A stretch of 64,000 bases of DNA from contig NZ_RWIV01000001.1 in assembly GCF_003944835.1 (NCBI RefSeq), positions 1,465,501-1,529,500 on the forward strand. The letters are read 5' to 3'. Position numbers and translations under genes: made by a program. Below, piece by piece: positions 34,895 through 43,767 of the stretch (position 1 is its first letter; every line of letters begins with the position of its first letter). Under the pieces are notes generated by a model, which was not told the origin of the DNA, did no database searches, and worked only from the letters and a program-made list of their open reading frames with translations. The stretch comes from Bacillus sp. HMF5848 (GTDB lineage Bacteria > Bacillota > Bacilli > Bacillales > HMF5848).

Positions 34895-36589
34895 ATGGCA
34901 CAAAAATGGTGGAAAGAATCTGTTGTTTATCAAATATATCCACGTAGTTTTAATGATAGTAATGGTGATGGTATTGGGGATATCCAAGGTATTATTGAGA
35001 AATTAGATTACTTAAAGGATTTAGGCGCAGAAATAATATGGTTATCGCCTGTTTATAAATCTCCAAACGATGATAATGGCTATGATATAAGTGATTATCA
35101 AGATATTATGGAAGAGTTTGGAACATTAGATGATTGGGATCAGCTTATTAATGAAATGCATAATCGCGGTTTAAAGCTTGTAATGGATTTAGTAATTAAC
35201 CATACATCTGATGAGCATAATTGGTTCGTAGAAGCGCGCAAATCAAAGGATAACCCATATCGTGATTACTATATGTGGCGTCCTGGAAAAGACGGAAAAG
35301 AACCGAACAACTGGGTGTCATTCTTCAGTGGATCAGCGTGGCAATATGATGAGGCATCCGATGAATACTTCTTACATTTATTCACGAAAAAACAGCCAGA
35401 TTTAAATTGGGAAAACCCAAAGGTTCGACAAGAGCTTTGGGATATGATGAGATGGTGGCTAGACCGTGGTGTAGACGGTTTCCGCATGGATGTTATTAAT
35501 ATGATTTCAAAGGTTGAAGGTTTACCGGACGCACCGATTACAAATCCTAACTATGAATATCAATGGGGCGGTCAATATTTTGCCAATGGTCCCCGTTTTA
35601 TGGAATATATGCAAGAAATGAATGAAAAGGTACTAAATGATTACGATGTTATGACCGTAGGAGAAACCCCGTTTGTTGACCCTGATTTAGGATCAGAGTA
35701 CACGAATGATGAAACTGGTGTTATGAGCATGTTATTCCAATTTGAACACATGGATATTGACGCAAAACCAGGTGGTCATTTAGGTAAATGGGATGTACAG
35801 CCTTGGAAATTAACGGAATTAAAAAGAATTATGTCTAAGTGGCAAGTAGAATTACATGGTCGTGGATGGAACTCTTTATATTTAGAGAACCATGACCAAC
35901 CACGTTCAGTATCTCGTTTTGGTAATGATAAAGAATATCACAATGAAAGTGCTAAGATGCTTGCAACTTGGCTTCATATGATGCAAGGGACTCCTTACAT
36001 TTATCAAGGCCAAGAGCTAGGTATGACTAATGTGCAGTTTGGTTCTATCGAAGAGTATCGTGATGTAGAGACACATAACCTTTGGAAAGATCTTGTTGTA
36101 AATAAAGGGGCTGATCCAGAGAAAATAATGGGCGCTATTTATTACAGAGGTCGTGACAACGCACGTACACCAATGCAATGGAATGATAGTGAAAACGCGG
36201 GATTCACAACAGGTACACCTTGGATTCAAGTGAACCCTAATTATTCTGAGATTAATGCTGAAAAAGCAGTTAAAGACGAGAATTCAATTTACAACTACTA
36301 TAAAGCGTTAATTAAACTTCGTAAGCAAGAGCCAGCTATTGTTCACGGGTCATATGAACTTTTATTAGAAGATGATGAACAAATCTATGCTTATACAAGA
36401 ACGTACAATGGGGAAAAGCTGTTGGTTATTACGAATTTCTCAAGTGAAACGCCAACTTTTACTCTTCCATCACATATAACTTTTAGTACAAAAGAAGTAC
36501 TTATTAGTAACTACGAAGTAGATGCTCAAGAAGATATTGCTAACATTGAGCTTAAACCGTATGAAGCACGAGTGTATAAGTTGAAATAA
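34895..36589 (+). CDS. Oligo-1,6-/alpha-glucosidase, GH13
   Basis: 564-residue cytoplasmic retaining glycosidase. Motifs: VVYQIYPRSFNDSNGDGIGD at the N terminus, the nucleophile Asp in DGFRMDVINM (about residue 199), acid/base Glu in VGETPF and transition-state Asp in ENHDQPR. The Val right after the nucleophile is the residue that in GH13_31 enzymes goes with alpha-1,6 cleavage (isomaltase type) rather than Thr of maltases. So the imported sugar is probably isomaltose, panose or a related alpha-glucoside, although trehalose-phosphate hydrolases look similar. AGGAGG before the ATG. Terminator follows. Confidence 0.92.
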   Translation: MAQKWWKESVVYQIYPRSFNDSNGDGIGDIQGIIEKLDYLKDLGAEIIWLSPVYKSPNDDNGYDISDYQDIMEEFGTLDDWDQLINEMHNRGLKLVMDLVINHTSDEHNWFVEARKSKDNPYRDYYMWRPGKDGKEPNNWVSFFSGSAWQYDEASDEYFLHLFTKKQPDLNWENPKVRQELWDMMRWWLDRGVDGFRMDVINMISKVEGLPDAPITNPNYEYQWGGQYFANGPRFMEYMQEMNEKVLNDYDVMTVGETPFVDPDLGSEYTNDETGVMSMLFQFEHMDIDAKPGGHLGKWDVQPWKLTELKRIMSKWQVELHGRGWNSLYLENHDQPRSVSRFGNDKEYHNESAKMLATWLHMMQGTPYIYQGQELGMTNVQFGSIEEYRDVETHNLWKDLVVNKGADPEKIMGAIYYRGRDNARTPMQWNDSENAGFTTGTPWIQVNPNYSEINAEKAVKDENSIYNYYKALIKLRKQEPAIVHGSYELLLEDDEQIYAYTRTYNGEKLLVITNFSSETPTFTLPSHITFSTKEVLISNYEVDAQEDIANIELKPYEARVYKLK

Positions 36590-36594
36590 TGGGT

Positions 36595-36625
36595 AAGAGG
36601 CTGATACTTTTGTCAGCCTCTTTTT
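36595..36625 (+). terminator. Terminator of the alpha-glucoside operon
   Basis: AAGAGGCTGA pairs with TCAGCCTCTT, followed by TTT; loop TACTTTTG. Confidence 0.85.
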
Positions 36626-36638
36626 AAACCTATATTGC

Positions 36639-36650
36639 TGTCTAGCTCTA
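36639..36650. repeat. Short intergenic repeat word
   Basis: TGTCTAGCTCTA, identical to bases 9185-9196, in the gap after the alpha-glucoside operon. Probably a remnant of the same intergenic element; nothing else recognisable in this gap. Confidence 0.3.
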
Positions 36651-36723
36651 TACGTTAATACCATAAACGCCTTGTACTTTTCTTATAGTCAATTGCAATT
36701 TTTAACGTGTCGACTTATAAGAT

Positions 36724-37467
36724 TTATCTTCTCAAAAATCCACCTTCTGAGTGAATAATTTGACCTGTTATCCATTGTGCTTCTTCGCTAGCTAAGAAGC
36801 TTATAATATTTGCTGCATCATTAGGAGTACCAATTCTGCCTTGCGGGAATTTTGGACGTAGTTGTGTCTCTATGTTTTCTGTCATCCATCCAGTATCAGT
36901 AGGTCCGGGGTTGACTGCATTAACTGTTATATGTAGATGTGCTACTTCAGCTGATAAAGAGCGTGTGAAAGCTGATATCGCACCCTTTGTTGCTGCATAA
37001 GCTAGTTCATTAGGCATAGGTCCAAGATCTTGGCCAGATGTTAAATTAATAATTCTTCCATATGAATTTTTGGCATGTGATAATCTTCTTGCAAACTCAA
37101 CTGACAATAAAAATGTAGAACGCATATTTACAGCGTAATGCTTATCAAGCGCATCTGCATCCAATTGTAAAAATCCGTCATTAGTTGAATGTGCCGCGTT
37201 GTTAACAAGAATGGTAGGGAATCCAATCCTATCTGTCACAACATTTAGTATACTGGTGGCGGCATCATGTTCGGACAAGTCTATTTCCATATGAGCACAG
37301 TGTACGCCGTAAGTCTCTAATTCAGCTTGGAAATCTTCAATCCACTGCAAATCTGCTTGCCAATGTGTAAAGAAGATATTAATTCCGTCCTTTGCAAGTT
37401 TTGTGCATATAGCTGCACCAATACCACGACTATGGCTAACACCCGTAATAACAGCAGTTAAATTCAT
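36724..37467 (-). CDS. SDR-family oxidoreductase
   Basis: 247 residues. N-terminal cofactor motif VITGVSHSRGIGAAI (variant TGxxxxxGIG), later NNAAHSTN, catalytic Ser in NLTSGQDLG and YAATK (Tyr-x-x-x-Lys) near residue 151, and C-terminal NAVNPGPTDTGWM. The Ser-Gly-Gln context is unusual for 3-ketoacyl reductases. Expected to be an NAD(P)-dependent 3-oxoacyl-ACP-reductase-like enzyme; substrate open. AAGGGTGTG precedes the ATG. It is monocistronic and not in the same operon as the SDR at 38019. Confidence 0.85.
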   Translation of the reverse strand: MNLTAVITGVSHSRGIGAAICTKLAKDGINIFFTHWQADLQWIEDFQAELETYGVHCAHMEIDLSEHDAATSILNVVTDRIGFPTILVNNAAHSTNDGFLQLDADALDKHYAVNMRSTFLLSVEFARRLSHAKNSYGRIINLTSGQDLGPMPNELAYAATKGAISAFTRSLSAEVAHLHITVNAVNPGPTDTGWMTENIETQLRPKFPQGRIGTPNDAANIISFLASEEAQWITGQIIHSEGGFLRR

Positions 37468-37625
37468 ATCTTACACACCCTTATTAAAATTTGTTACTGT
37501 TATATTACATTATATTACGTGGGAGAAAGTGAAATTTCCTAAAAAATAAAGTAGATACTAGCAAAAGTTTTTTTATGGTTATCCGATACCAAGGGTGTGA
37601 AAAAACATGAAAGAGAGAAAAGTTA

Positions 37626-37907
37626 TTATATTTCATAAAGCCGGACTGCTTGTAAACGACCTTGAGATTCGGCGTTAAGGTTTGCTCTAAAGTCAGCAAG
37701 TAGGTTTCCACTAGCCCCTATGTAGGAGGCCGTCCATTTGTTACCAACACTGTCGACTGGCATCGCTCCCAATCCACTAACAATAATGTGCTGAGGATTA
37801 ATGCCGCCCATTACAGCAGCTAAAACAGGATCACTTTTGTATGCAGCTTCTTGGTCTTTGATAGGTGCATTGTTAATACTTTTATCGTTGTATATTTCGT
37901 TAGTTTG
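37626..37907 (-). pseudogene. 5'-truncated remnant of an unrecognised protein
   Basis: A frame of 93 codons that opens straight after a TGA (37908-37910) and has no start codon with a ribosome site in its first 30 codons. It ends normally with TAA. Late residues include GGINPQHIIVSGLGAMPVDSV and YIGASGNLLADFRANL, which look protein-like. The missing N terminus falls where the promoter/operator of the next operon now lies, so a deletion or rearrangement probably cut the gene. Family not recognised. Confidence 0.45.
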
Positions 37908-37928
37908 TCAGCTGTTTTTGCTAAATGA

Positions 37929-37994
37929 TTGACATATGTGATATTAGGAATTATTATATGTTTAAACGTTTAAATGTTTAAACATATAATAATT
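37929..37994 (+). promoter_or_regulatory. Promoter with a 46-base palindrome for the SDR-ArsR operon
   Basis: TTGACA (37929-37934), 17 bases, TATTAT (37952-37957). The palindrome 37949-37994 has perfect 19-base arms around an 8-base centre; the arms read AATTATTATATGTTTAAAC and its complement. It includes the -10 box, so a bound repressor would block the promoter. The encoded ArsR-family protein is the obvious ligand. Confidence 0.8.
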
Positions 37995-38018
37995 TAATGC
38001 CAATATTGGAGGTATATT

Positions 38019-38783
38019 ATGACTAAAACTGTACTGATTACAGGTGCAACAAGTGGATTGGGATATGAATTTGCAAAGCTATTTGCTAACGATGGGTATA
38101 ATTTAGTGTTAGTAGCAAGGAATGAAGAGCGTCTAAAAGACATTAAAAACAAGTTTAATAATGTAAATATATTTACATTTTCGGAGGATTTAAGCCAGAG
38201 TAATGCGGCTCAACGAGTATATCAAGCTATAAATCAAGAGGGCATTCAAGTAGATATGCTTGTTAACAATGCAGGATTTGGATTGTTAGGCGAATTTGAT
38301 ACAATAAGCATTGAAAAGCAGCATGATATGGTTCAACTGAATGTAACTGCCTTAATGGAATTGACATACTACTTTTTAAAAGATATGAAGATGCGAAATC
38401 AAGGGAAGATTCTTAATGTGGCAAGTACAGCAGCTTTCCAACCAGGACCTAAAATGGCGGTTTATTATGCAACAAAAGCATTTGTACTCTCTTTTTCAGA
38501 AGCTTTAGTGGAAGAATTATATGGAAGTAACATAACAGTAACAACCTTATGCCCTGGTGCCACTAAAACCAATTTTGGAGCTGTTGCGAACGTAGAAAAT
38601 ACGAAGATGTTTAGTAGAGCTATGTCTTCAGAAGTTGTTGCACGTCAAGGCTATGCAGCATTTATAAAAGGCAAAAGAGTAGTTGTTACAGGTGGCTTAA
38701 ATAAAATGGGTGTAATAGCTTCGAAGTTTTTACCAAGAAGTATAGCTGCAAAAGTAGCTAAGTATGTTGCAGAAGAAAACTAA
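38019..38783 (+). CDS. SDR-family oxidoreductase in the ArsR operon
   Basis: 254 residues, ATG after GGAGG. N-terminal TVLITGATSGLGYEFAKLFA is the dinucleotide motif; NNAGFGLLG and the catalytic YYATKAF (Tyr-x-x-x-Lys) near residues 150-157 with Ser in VASTAAF follow; CPGATKTNF closes the active-site region. It resembles YqjQ/DltE-type SDRs of unknown substrate. A C-terminal KFLPRSIAAKVAKY stretch is amphipathic. Cotranscribed with and 20 bases upstream of the ArsR gene, so its induction signal is probably the ArsR effector. Confidence 0.88.
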   Translation: MTKTVLITGATSGLGYEFAKLFANDGYNLVLVARNEERLKDIKNKFNNVNIFTFSEDLSQSNAAQRVYQAINQEGIQVDMLVNNAGFGLLGEFDTISIEKQHDMVQLNVTALMELTYYFLKDMKMRNQGKILNVASTAAFQPGPKMAVYYATKAFVLSFSEALVEELYGSNITVTTLCPGATKTNFGAVANVENTKMFSRAMSSEVVARQGYAAFIKGKRVVVTGGLNKMGVIASKFLPRSIAAKVAKYVAEEN

Positions 38784-38802
38784 ACTGTAGGAGCGAGACG
38801 TT

Positions 38803-39102
38803 ATGGGACAACAAGCTATTGAAGTATTTCGGTCATGTATACCTTTATTTAATTCATTAAGTGATAGTGCAAGACAGGATATTATATTATTATTAGCTGA
38901 GCATGAATCATTAAGTGTAAATGAGATTGCGGAAAGGTCTAGTCTGTCGAGACCAGCGATTTCTCATCATTTGAAAATACTACGTGATACAAAGCTTGTG
39001 AAAATAGAGCAAAAAGGGACTACTAGATTGTATTCTCTTTCACTCGATGAGTCACTAGATTTACTTAAAAAGCTGATTCACACAATTGAAGCAACATGTT
39101 AA
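38803..39102 (+). CDS. ArsR-family HTH regulator
   Basis: 99 residues. Winged-helix HTH: LSVNEIAERSSLSRPAISHHLKILRDTKLVKIEQKGTTRLYSL is the ArsR/SmtB core (about residues 39-81). The Cys pair of metal-sensing members (for example ELCVCDL) is absent, so the ligand is probably not a metal or is bound elsewhere. Located last in the SDR operon, and likely the regulator acting on the 46-base palindrome upstream. A hairpin closes the operon. Confidence 0.88.
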   Translation: MGQQAIEVFRSCIPLFNSLSDSARQDIILLLAEHESLSVNEIAERSSLSRPAISHHLKILRDTKLVKIEQKGTTRLYSLSLDESLDLLKKLIHTIEATC

Positions 39103-39105
39103 TAT

Positions 39106-39162
39106 AAAAGGCTGTTGCTAAACAAATCGTTCTTAAACGTTTTTTGATTTAGTAACAGCCTT
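39106..39162. terminator. Hairpin between convergent ArsR and kinase genes
   Basis: AAGGCTGTTGCTAAA pairs with TTTAGTAACAGCCTT with a long AAATCG-containing interior. T-tracts are weak, so function as a terminator is likely but not strong. Confidence 0.6.
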
Positions 39163-39168
39163 GAATTG

Positions 39169-40740
39169 CTAGTTAGCTGGTAAAGAAATACGAATCGTTG
39201 TACCTTTATTTAATTCACTAACTATTTCAAGCTCACCTTTATGATCTTGTATAATCTTTTCAGTAATCACTAAACCTAAGCCAGTTCCTTCTTCTTTTGT
39301 AGTGTAGAAAGGAGTCTTGATAATTTCTAAAATATCTTTTGGTATCCCACATCCTGTATCAGTAATCGTTACAATATAATATTTATTTGTAGTGTCGATT
39401 TCTAATTGTATGATAATATCGCCACCATCAGGCATGGCCTCCATACCATTTTTTATAAGATTAATAAAAACTTGCTTAAGTTGGTTGGGCTCGGCCGAGA
39501 TTGTTAGTGGTTTCTCAGGTAAATCCATAATTAAACGAATGTTTCGTAAATGGCACTCAGATTCAAATAAAATGTGTACATTGTGCAGTATATTTTGTAG
39601 ACTTACCTGTTTCTTTATATTTGCTTGTGGCTTAGCTAGAATTAGAAATTCGCTTATTATTTGGTTTATTCGTTTTAATTCCGTGTCTATAATACGTGTG
39701 TAAGTTCTATGCTTTGAATCTTCATTGTGAATCATTTGAATAAATCCAGAAATAACTGTTAATGGATTACGTATTTCATGGGCTATACCTGCCGCCATTT
39801 CTCCTGCGAGTTTCAGTTTTTCTGATTGACGTAGTATTTTTTCTGTTTGTTTTTTTTCTGATATATTACGTACAATTCCTGAGATGGCCACTATATCCTT
39901 ATGTTTATTAAAAATAGGGGATAGGGTCACTTCAGCATCAAAATAAGTTCCATCTTTTTTAATTTCCTTTGTTTCGAAAGCAACAATGCTTTCCCCGCTT
40001 AATACTGTCTTTAAACGTTTTTGTACCTTTTCCAACTGGTCATCTGGAATAATAGGGTGAACTTTTCCAATGATATCATTAAGCCGGTATCCATATAATT
40101 TAGCGAATGCATCATTTGCATTCATGATTGTACCAATTGTATCTAGGATAACAATACCGTCTTCTGTATATTTAAATAAGGATTGAAGTTGCTCCTGTGT
40201 ATTAAAAAGCTCCTTTTTTGTATCGGCTTCTTCTTGTTGTAGATTTTCCCATAATTGATTGACATATCTTGTATGAAAAATAAAGAACACTAACGTAAAT
40301 AAAGCAAATAAAACATAATAAATGACATCAAATGCCTCAAAATAAGTCCCATACAAATGAAAATTTTTATTGTGGAAGTAAACTAACAGGACACAACATA
40401 TTATACTTGAATATACTAATGGTCCAATTCTTTGATATATGGAAGAAACGATAATGCCAAAGATGATAAAAATATAGTTAATAAAGTTAATATGCATAAT
40501 GTTAAGCACAAAAAAGAAAATATACACACCAGTGATAGAAGCGTACATATTAAATATGGCTGGCGTCTTGCTTATGTTTAGTAAAAATAATGCTATGGCA
40601 ACTACTAACCCTACAGGAGGCCACAACGTTGTGATATCAGGATCAAGTATGTAAAATACGCCCGTATCAAAAATATAAAAAACAGATAATAATATAAGAA
40701 GTAATTTATTTCGCTGACGAATATGGAGTTCATTTTGCAT
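39169..40740 (-). CDS. Sensor histidine kinase with PAS domain
   Basis: 523 residues: several N-terminal helices (about residues 12-165), a PAS domain (about 185-305) with FKYTEDGIVILDTIGTIMNANDAF and its PAC end, HisKA with the phospho-His in GIAHEIRNPLTVISGF (about residue 330) and HATPase with NLIKNGMEAM, DTGCGIP and GTGLGL. It looks like a sporulation-type kinase of Bacillus (KinA/KinB/KinE group), which feed Spo0F. No response-regulator gene is adjacent, an orphan arrangement also typical of that group. Signal unknown. Confidence 0.9.
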   Translation of the reverse strand: MQNELHIRQRNKLLLILLSVFYIFDTGVFYILDPDITTLWPPVGLVVAIALFLLNISKTPAIFNMYASITGVYIFFFVLNIMHINFINYIFIIFGIIVSSIYQRIGPLVYSSIICCVLLVYFHNKNFHLYGTYFEAFDVIYYVLFALFTLVFFIFHTRYVNQLWENLQQEEADTKKELFNTQEQLQSLFKYTEDGIVILDTIGTIMNANDAFAKLYGYRLNDIIGKVHPIIPDDQLEKVQKRLKTVLSGESIVAFETKEIKKDGTYFDAEVTLSPIFNKHKDIVAISGIVRNISEKKQTEKILRQSEKLKLAGEMAAGIAHEIRNPLTVISGFIQMIHNEDSKHRTYTRIIDTELKRINQIISEFLILAKPQANIKKQVSLQNILHNVHILFESECHLRNIRLIMDLPEKPLTISAEPNQLKQVFINLIKNGMEAMPDGGDIIIQLEIDTTNKYYIVTITDTGCGIPKDILEIIKTPFYTTKEEGTGLGLVITEKIIQDHKGELEIVSELNKGTTIRISLPAN

Positions 40741-41069
40741 AAGAAAAGTATACCTCTCTATATTTTATATTTTTATAATGACAGAAAACGCCAATGTTTT
40801 TCAAGAGGTATTTCTATAACGTTAAAGAAAGCATAAGTTTATACTGGGATTAGTGACTAACTCCAGGCGGTTGCAGCTGTATTACCTGGCGTTCATCGTT
40901 TCTTTCATAGACGTCAGATTCTCTCCTCATATTATTTGGAGGAGTATGTCATTTTACGAAAAATCATTAAAGCAACAGGGGAAATGTATAAATGTAATGT
41001 GGAAGCTGTTTATAAATTAACTATATACAAGTAGACGCCGCTAACAACATTAGCGGCGTTTTGTAATTT
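40741..41069. other. Intergenic gap with decayed reading frame and hairpin
   Basis: On the plus strand, 40861-41034 is an open run of 57 codons after a TAA with no start or ribosome site (VLPGVHRFFHRRQILSSYY and onward), a possible gene remnant. The hairpin ACGCCGCTAA-CAACA-TTAGCGGCGT (41035-41059) with TTTTG ends the gap. No other feature seen. Confidence 0.35.
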
Positions 41070-42212
41070 TTATGCGAAATCTTGTGTTCCCATATACAGT
41101 GGCAACGGGCACCAAGACTGTAGACAGTGTGTTATATGACAAGGTATTTCTATAATGGAATCTGGAGAAGTTGGTCCAAATAAAACTTTCATAGCCGTCG
41201 CACTGTCTAGGGATATGTTAGGCTTCTCATCAGTTTGATGACAGCTTGCAGTCTGGTTCTTAACTATTATTTTGATGGTGTTGTAATTATGTATATGTAA
41301 AACGATTTCTCCTTCTAATAGACGATGTTTGGAAAGTTTAGCAGTGAGTAAAGCTTGGAGAACTTTCTCCCATTGAAACAATTGCCAGTTAGCAGTATTT
41401 TCAATTTGAACATCCTCAGCAATTGTTGTCAGAAGCTTAGTTACTTGACTATTGAAAGGATTAATATGAATGGAAACTTCTTCTAATTGATACTGATTCA
41501 TAAATGAGTATATGATATCTCCTTCATAGTCCTCTTTTACATTGAACTCATAAATGTGAGTCATATTTTTATCTGCTACTAAGTAGCCACACACCTCATT
41601 TTTGTCATAAAAAATATAGGGCTTGTGGTTCCAACTTCTACATATATCAAAAAAATTAGTCAAATCTCTTTGAACATGAAGATGACTTGAGTTATGGAGA
41701 GTAAGTAACGCTGCCGTTACTTCTTTATATTTTTCAACATATATAGTAGAAGAAAGAGGTGCTGATGGTTGATAATATCTCAAATTATGCTGATTAATTT
41801 TGTAAATGTACTCCGTTCCACATTTTTCAAACCCGAAATGTAAGTAACGATGTCGTAAGCCTCCTAATACAGCTAAATCGTATTCTTGTTTAACTTTATT
41901 AACACAGTATGAAAGTAAGGATCTCATAAGGCCTTGCTTTTGTGAATATGGATGCGTACTAACGGCACCAATTCTTGCAACGTGTAGTAGGGATTCTCCA
42001 ATTTTCATAGTGCATGGATAGATGCCAACCAGTGACTTAATTTTACCTTCCTGTTTAACAGCGTAGTGACAATTCATATGGTTTTGTGTCTCTTTATAAT
42101 ACGTGGGAAGTAGATTAGGGAAATCATGAGGTTCATCTGTCATACTGAACACCATATTTAAAAAGTCTATTGTATCTCTATAGTCTTCTTTTCCTAACTG
42201 CACAATGTTCAT
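41070..42212 (-). CDS. GNAT-family N-acetyltransferase
   Basis: 380 residues. N-terminal GNAT domain: MNIVQLGKEDYRDTIDFLN, the acyl-CoA pyrophosphate region GAVSTHPYSQKQGLMRSLL (R/Q-x-x-G-like) and LAVLGGLRHRYLHFGFEKCG. A second half of about 200 residues includes a further GNAT-like part (HIYEFNVKEDYEGDIIYSFMNQY) and a C-terminal sterol-carrier-like domain, as in the Eis-type acetyltransferases. Substrate unknown, perhaps an antibiotic or small amine. Lone gene. Confidence 0.8.
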   Translation of the reverse strand: MNIVQLGKEDYRDTIDFLNMVFSMTDEPHDFPNLLPTYYKETQNHMNCHYAVKQEGKIKSLVGIYPCTMKIGESLLHVARIGAVSTHPYSQKQGLMRSLLSYCVNKVKQEYDLAVLGGLRHRYLHFGFEKCGTEYIYKINQHNLRYYQPSAPLSSTIYVEKYKEVTAALLTLHNSSHLHVQRDLTNFFDICRSWNHKPYIFYDKNEVCGYLVADKNMTHIYEFNVKEDYEGDIIYSFMNQYQLEEVSIHINPFNSQVTKLLTTIAEDVQIENTANWQLFQWEKVLQALLTAKLSKHRLLEGEIVLHIHNYNTIKIIVKNQTASCHQTDEKPNISLDSATAMKVLFGPTSPDSIIEIPCHITHCLQSWCPLPLYMGTQDFA

Positions 42213-42363
42213 ATTAGTCTCCTTTCAAATAACTTTATTCTTTTAGTATATAGTTTTAGGTCTTTGTAAAAAAGAGGAAATAAGATGTTACTAAAGTCAC
42301 TATACAAAATGATTTTTATAAATTAAGATAACGAAGTGATTGATTTGATTAGGAGGATGGGGT

Positions 42364-43629
42364 ATGAAGGAGAACCAATCAAAGTTCTCAAGCTTTATGG
42401 CGAATCCATTCGTGAGAGCCATATTAGTTTCAGGATTATTTCTGCAAATAGGTATTTGGGTCCGTAATTTCTCCGTATTACTGTTTGTCATGGAACAAAC
42501 AAATGAAGACCCTGTTGCAGTTTCGTTAATATCAGTAGCTGAATTTGCCCCGATTTTTATTTTTTCAATTATTGGAGGCACGTTTGCAGATCGTTGGCTT
42601 CCTAAGCGAACGATGATATGGTGTGATGTTTTAAGCGCGTTGTCGCTAATTGCCATTTTGCTGACACTTATGTTCGCAACGTGGAAAGCGGTATTCTTCG
42701 CCATGTTAATTTCAGCTATTCTTTCGCAATTCTCACAGCCATCCGGTATGAAGCTGTTTAAGCTCCATGTTCCAAAAGAACAGGTACAGATGGGTATGTC
42801 CATTTATCAAACGATGTTTGCTTTATTTATGATTTTAGGCCCTGTTATAGGTACTTTTGTATTTCAACAATATGGTATTTATGTATCTCTTGCGATTACT
42901 ACAGTTATGTTTCTGCTATCAGCAGTCGCATTATTGTTCTTGCCAAAAGATAAGCTTGAGCCTAAGGAAGATGAGACTACTGTGTGGGAGGAGCTTCTAC
43001 AAGGGATTCGTTATGTGAAACGTAGTAAGTTTTTAACTATTCTTGGAGGTAACTTCTTCGTTGCAGGTTTAGCTTTAGGGTTAATTCAGCCATTGGGAAT
43101 CTTTATTGTAACGGAAAGACTTGGACTTGAAAAAGAGTTTTTACAGTGGTTCCTTGTCGTTAATGGGATTGCGATGATTATTGGAGGAGGCCTTGCTTTA
43201 GGGATGGCAAGAAAGTTGCCGCCAATAACAATGTTAGCAATGGGAATGGTAGTAGATGCTGTTATGATATCAATTATGGGATTCTCTAATGTATTATGGC
43301 TGACGTTAATTGCACAATTTTTTAATGGGCTTATGCTACCAGCCATTCAAATTAGTATAAATACGATGATCCTGCAGAACTCTGAAGAGAACTATGTTGG
43401 CCGTGTAAATGGCATTATGACACCGTTGTTTATGGGGGCCATGGTAATTATGATGAGCATGTCGGGATGGATGAAATCTCATCTTGGTTTAACATCGGTG
43501 TATCAGATGGCAGCTGTATTATTTATTATGGGAGCTATATTAATAGTACCGTTAATTATGAATGCGTCTAAGTATGTTTTAAATGAAGTGAAAGATCCGG
43601 CAACCGAGATAAAGCCGGACACAATCTAA
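42364..43629 (+). CDS. MFS transporter, macrolide-efflux-like
   Basis: 421 residues with about twelve helices. Between helices 2 and 3 GGTFADRWLPKRTMIWCD is the conserved MFS loop (D-R-x-x-x-R). TM distribution and the DALSLIAILLTLMF-like segment resemble MefA-type efflux carriers. AGGAGG precedes ATG 42364. Exports an unknown drug or metabolite using the proton gradient. The terminator that follows shields the convergent epimerase gene. Confidence 0.82.
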   Translation: MKENQSKFSSFMANPFVRAILVSGLFLQIGIWVRNFSVLLFVMEQTNEDPVAVSLISVAEFAPIFIFSIIGGTFADRWLPKRTMIWCDVLSALSLIAILLTLMFATWKAVFFAMLISAILSQFSQPSGMKLFKLHVPKEQVQMGMSIYQTMFALFMILGPVIGTFVFQQYGIYVSLAITTVMFLLSAVALLFLPKDKLEPKEDETTVWEELLQGIRYVKRSKFLTILGGNFFVAGLALGLIQPLGIFIVTERLGLEKEFLQWFLVVNGIAMIIGGGLALGMARKLPPITMLAMGMVVDAVMISIMGFSNVLWLTLIAQFFNGLMLPAIQISINTMILQNSEENYVGRVNGIMTPLFMGAMVIMMSMSGWMKSHLGLTSVYQMAAVLFIMGAILIVPLIMNASKYVLNEVKDPATEIKPDTI

Positions 43630-43638
43630 ATTATTTAT

Positions 43639-43674
43639 GGAAAGCCAGAGGAGAGTTTAACTCTGGCTTTTCCC
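43639..43674. terminator. Terminator between MFS and epimerase genes
   Basis: AAAGCCAGAG and CTCTGGCTTT pair exactly around GAGAGTTTAA, followed by TCCC. Acts at the junction of two convergent genes. Confidence 0.8.
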
Positions 43675-43767
43675 ATATGCTAAATTATTACCGAGGAAAT
43701 GTAGTAAATTAAATGTATACATATTATTAAGAGTAGCTTGATGTTGGCTAAAAGATTAAAAGTGGAA

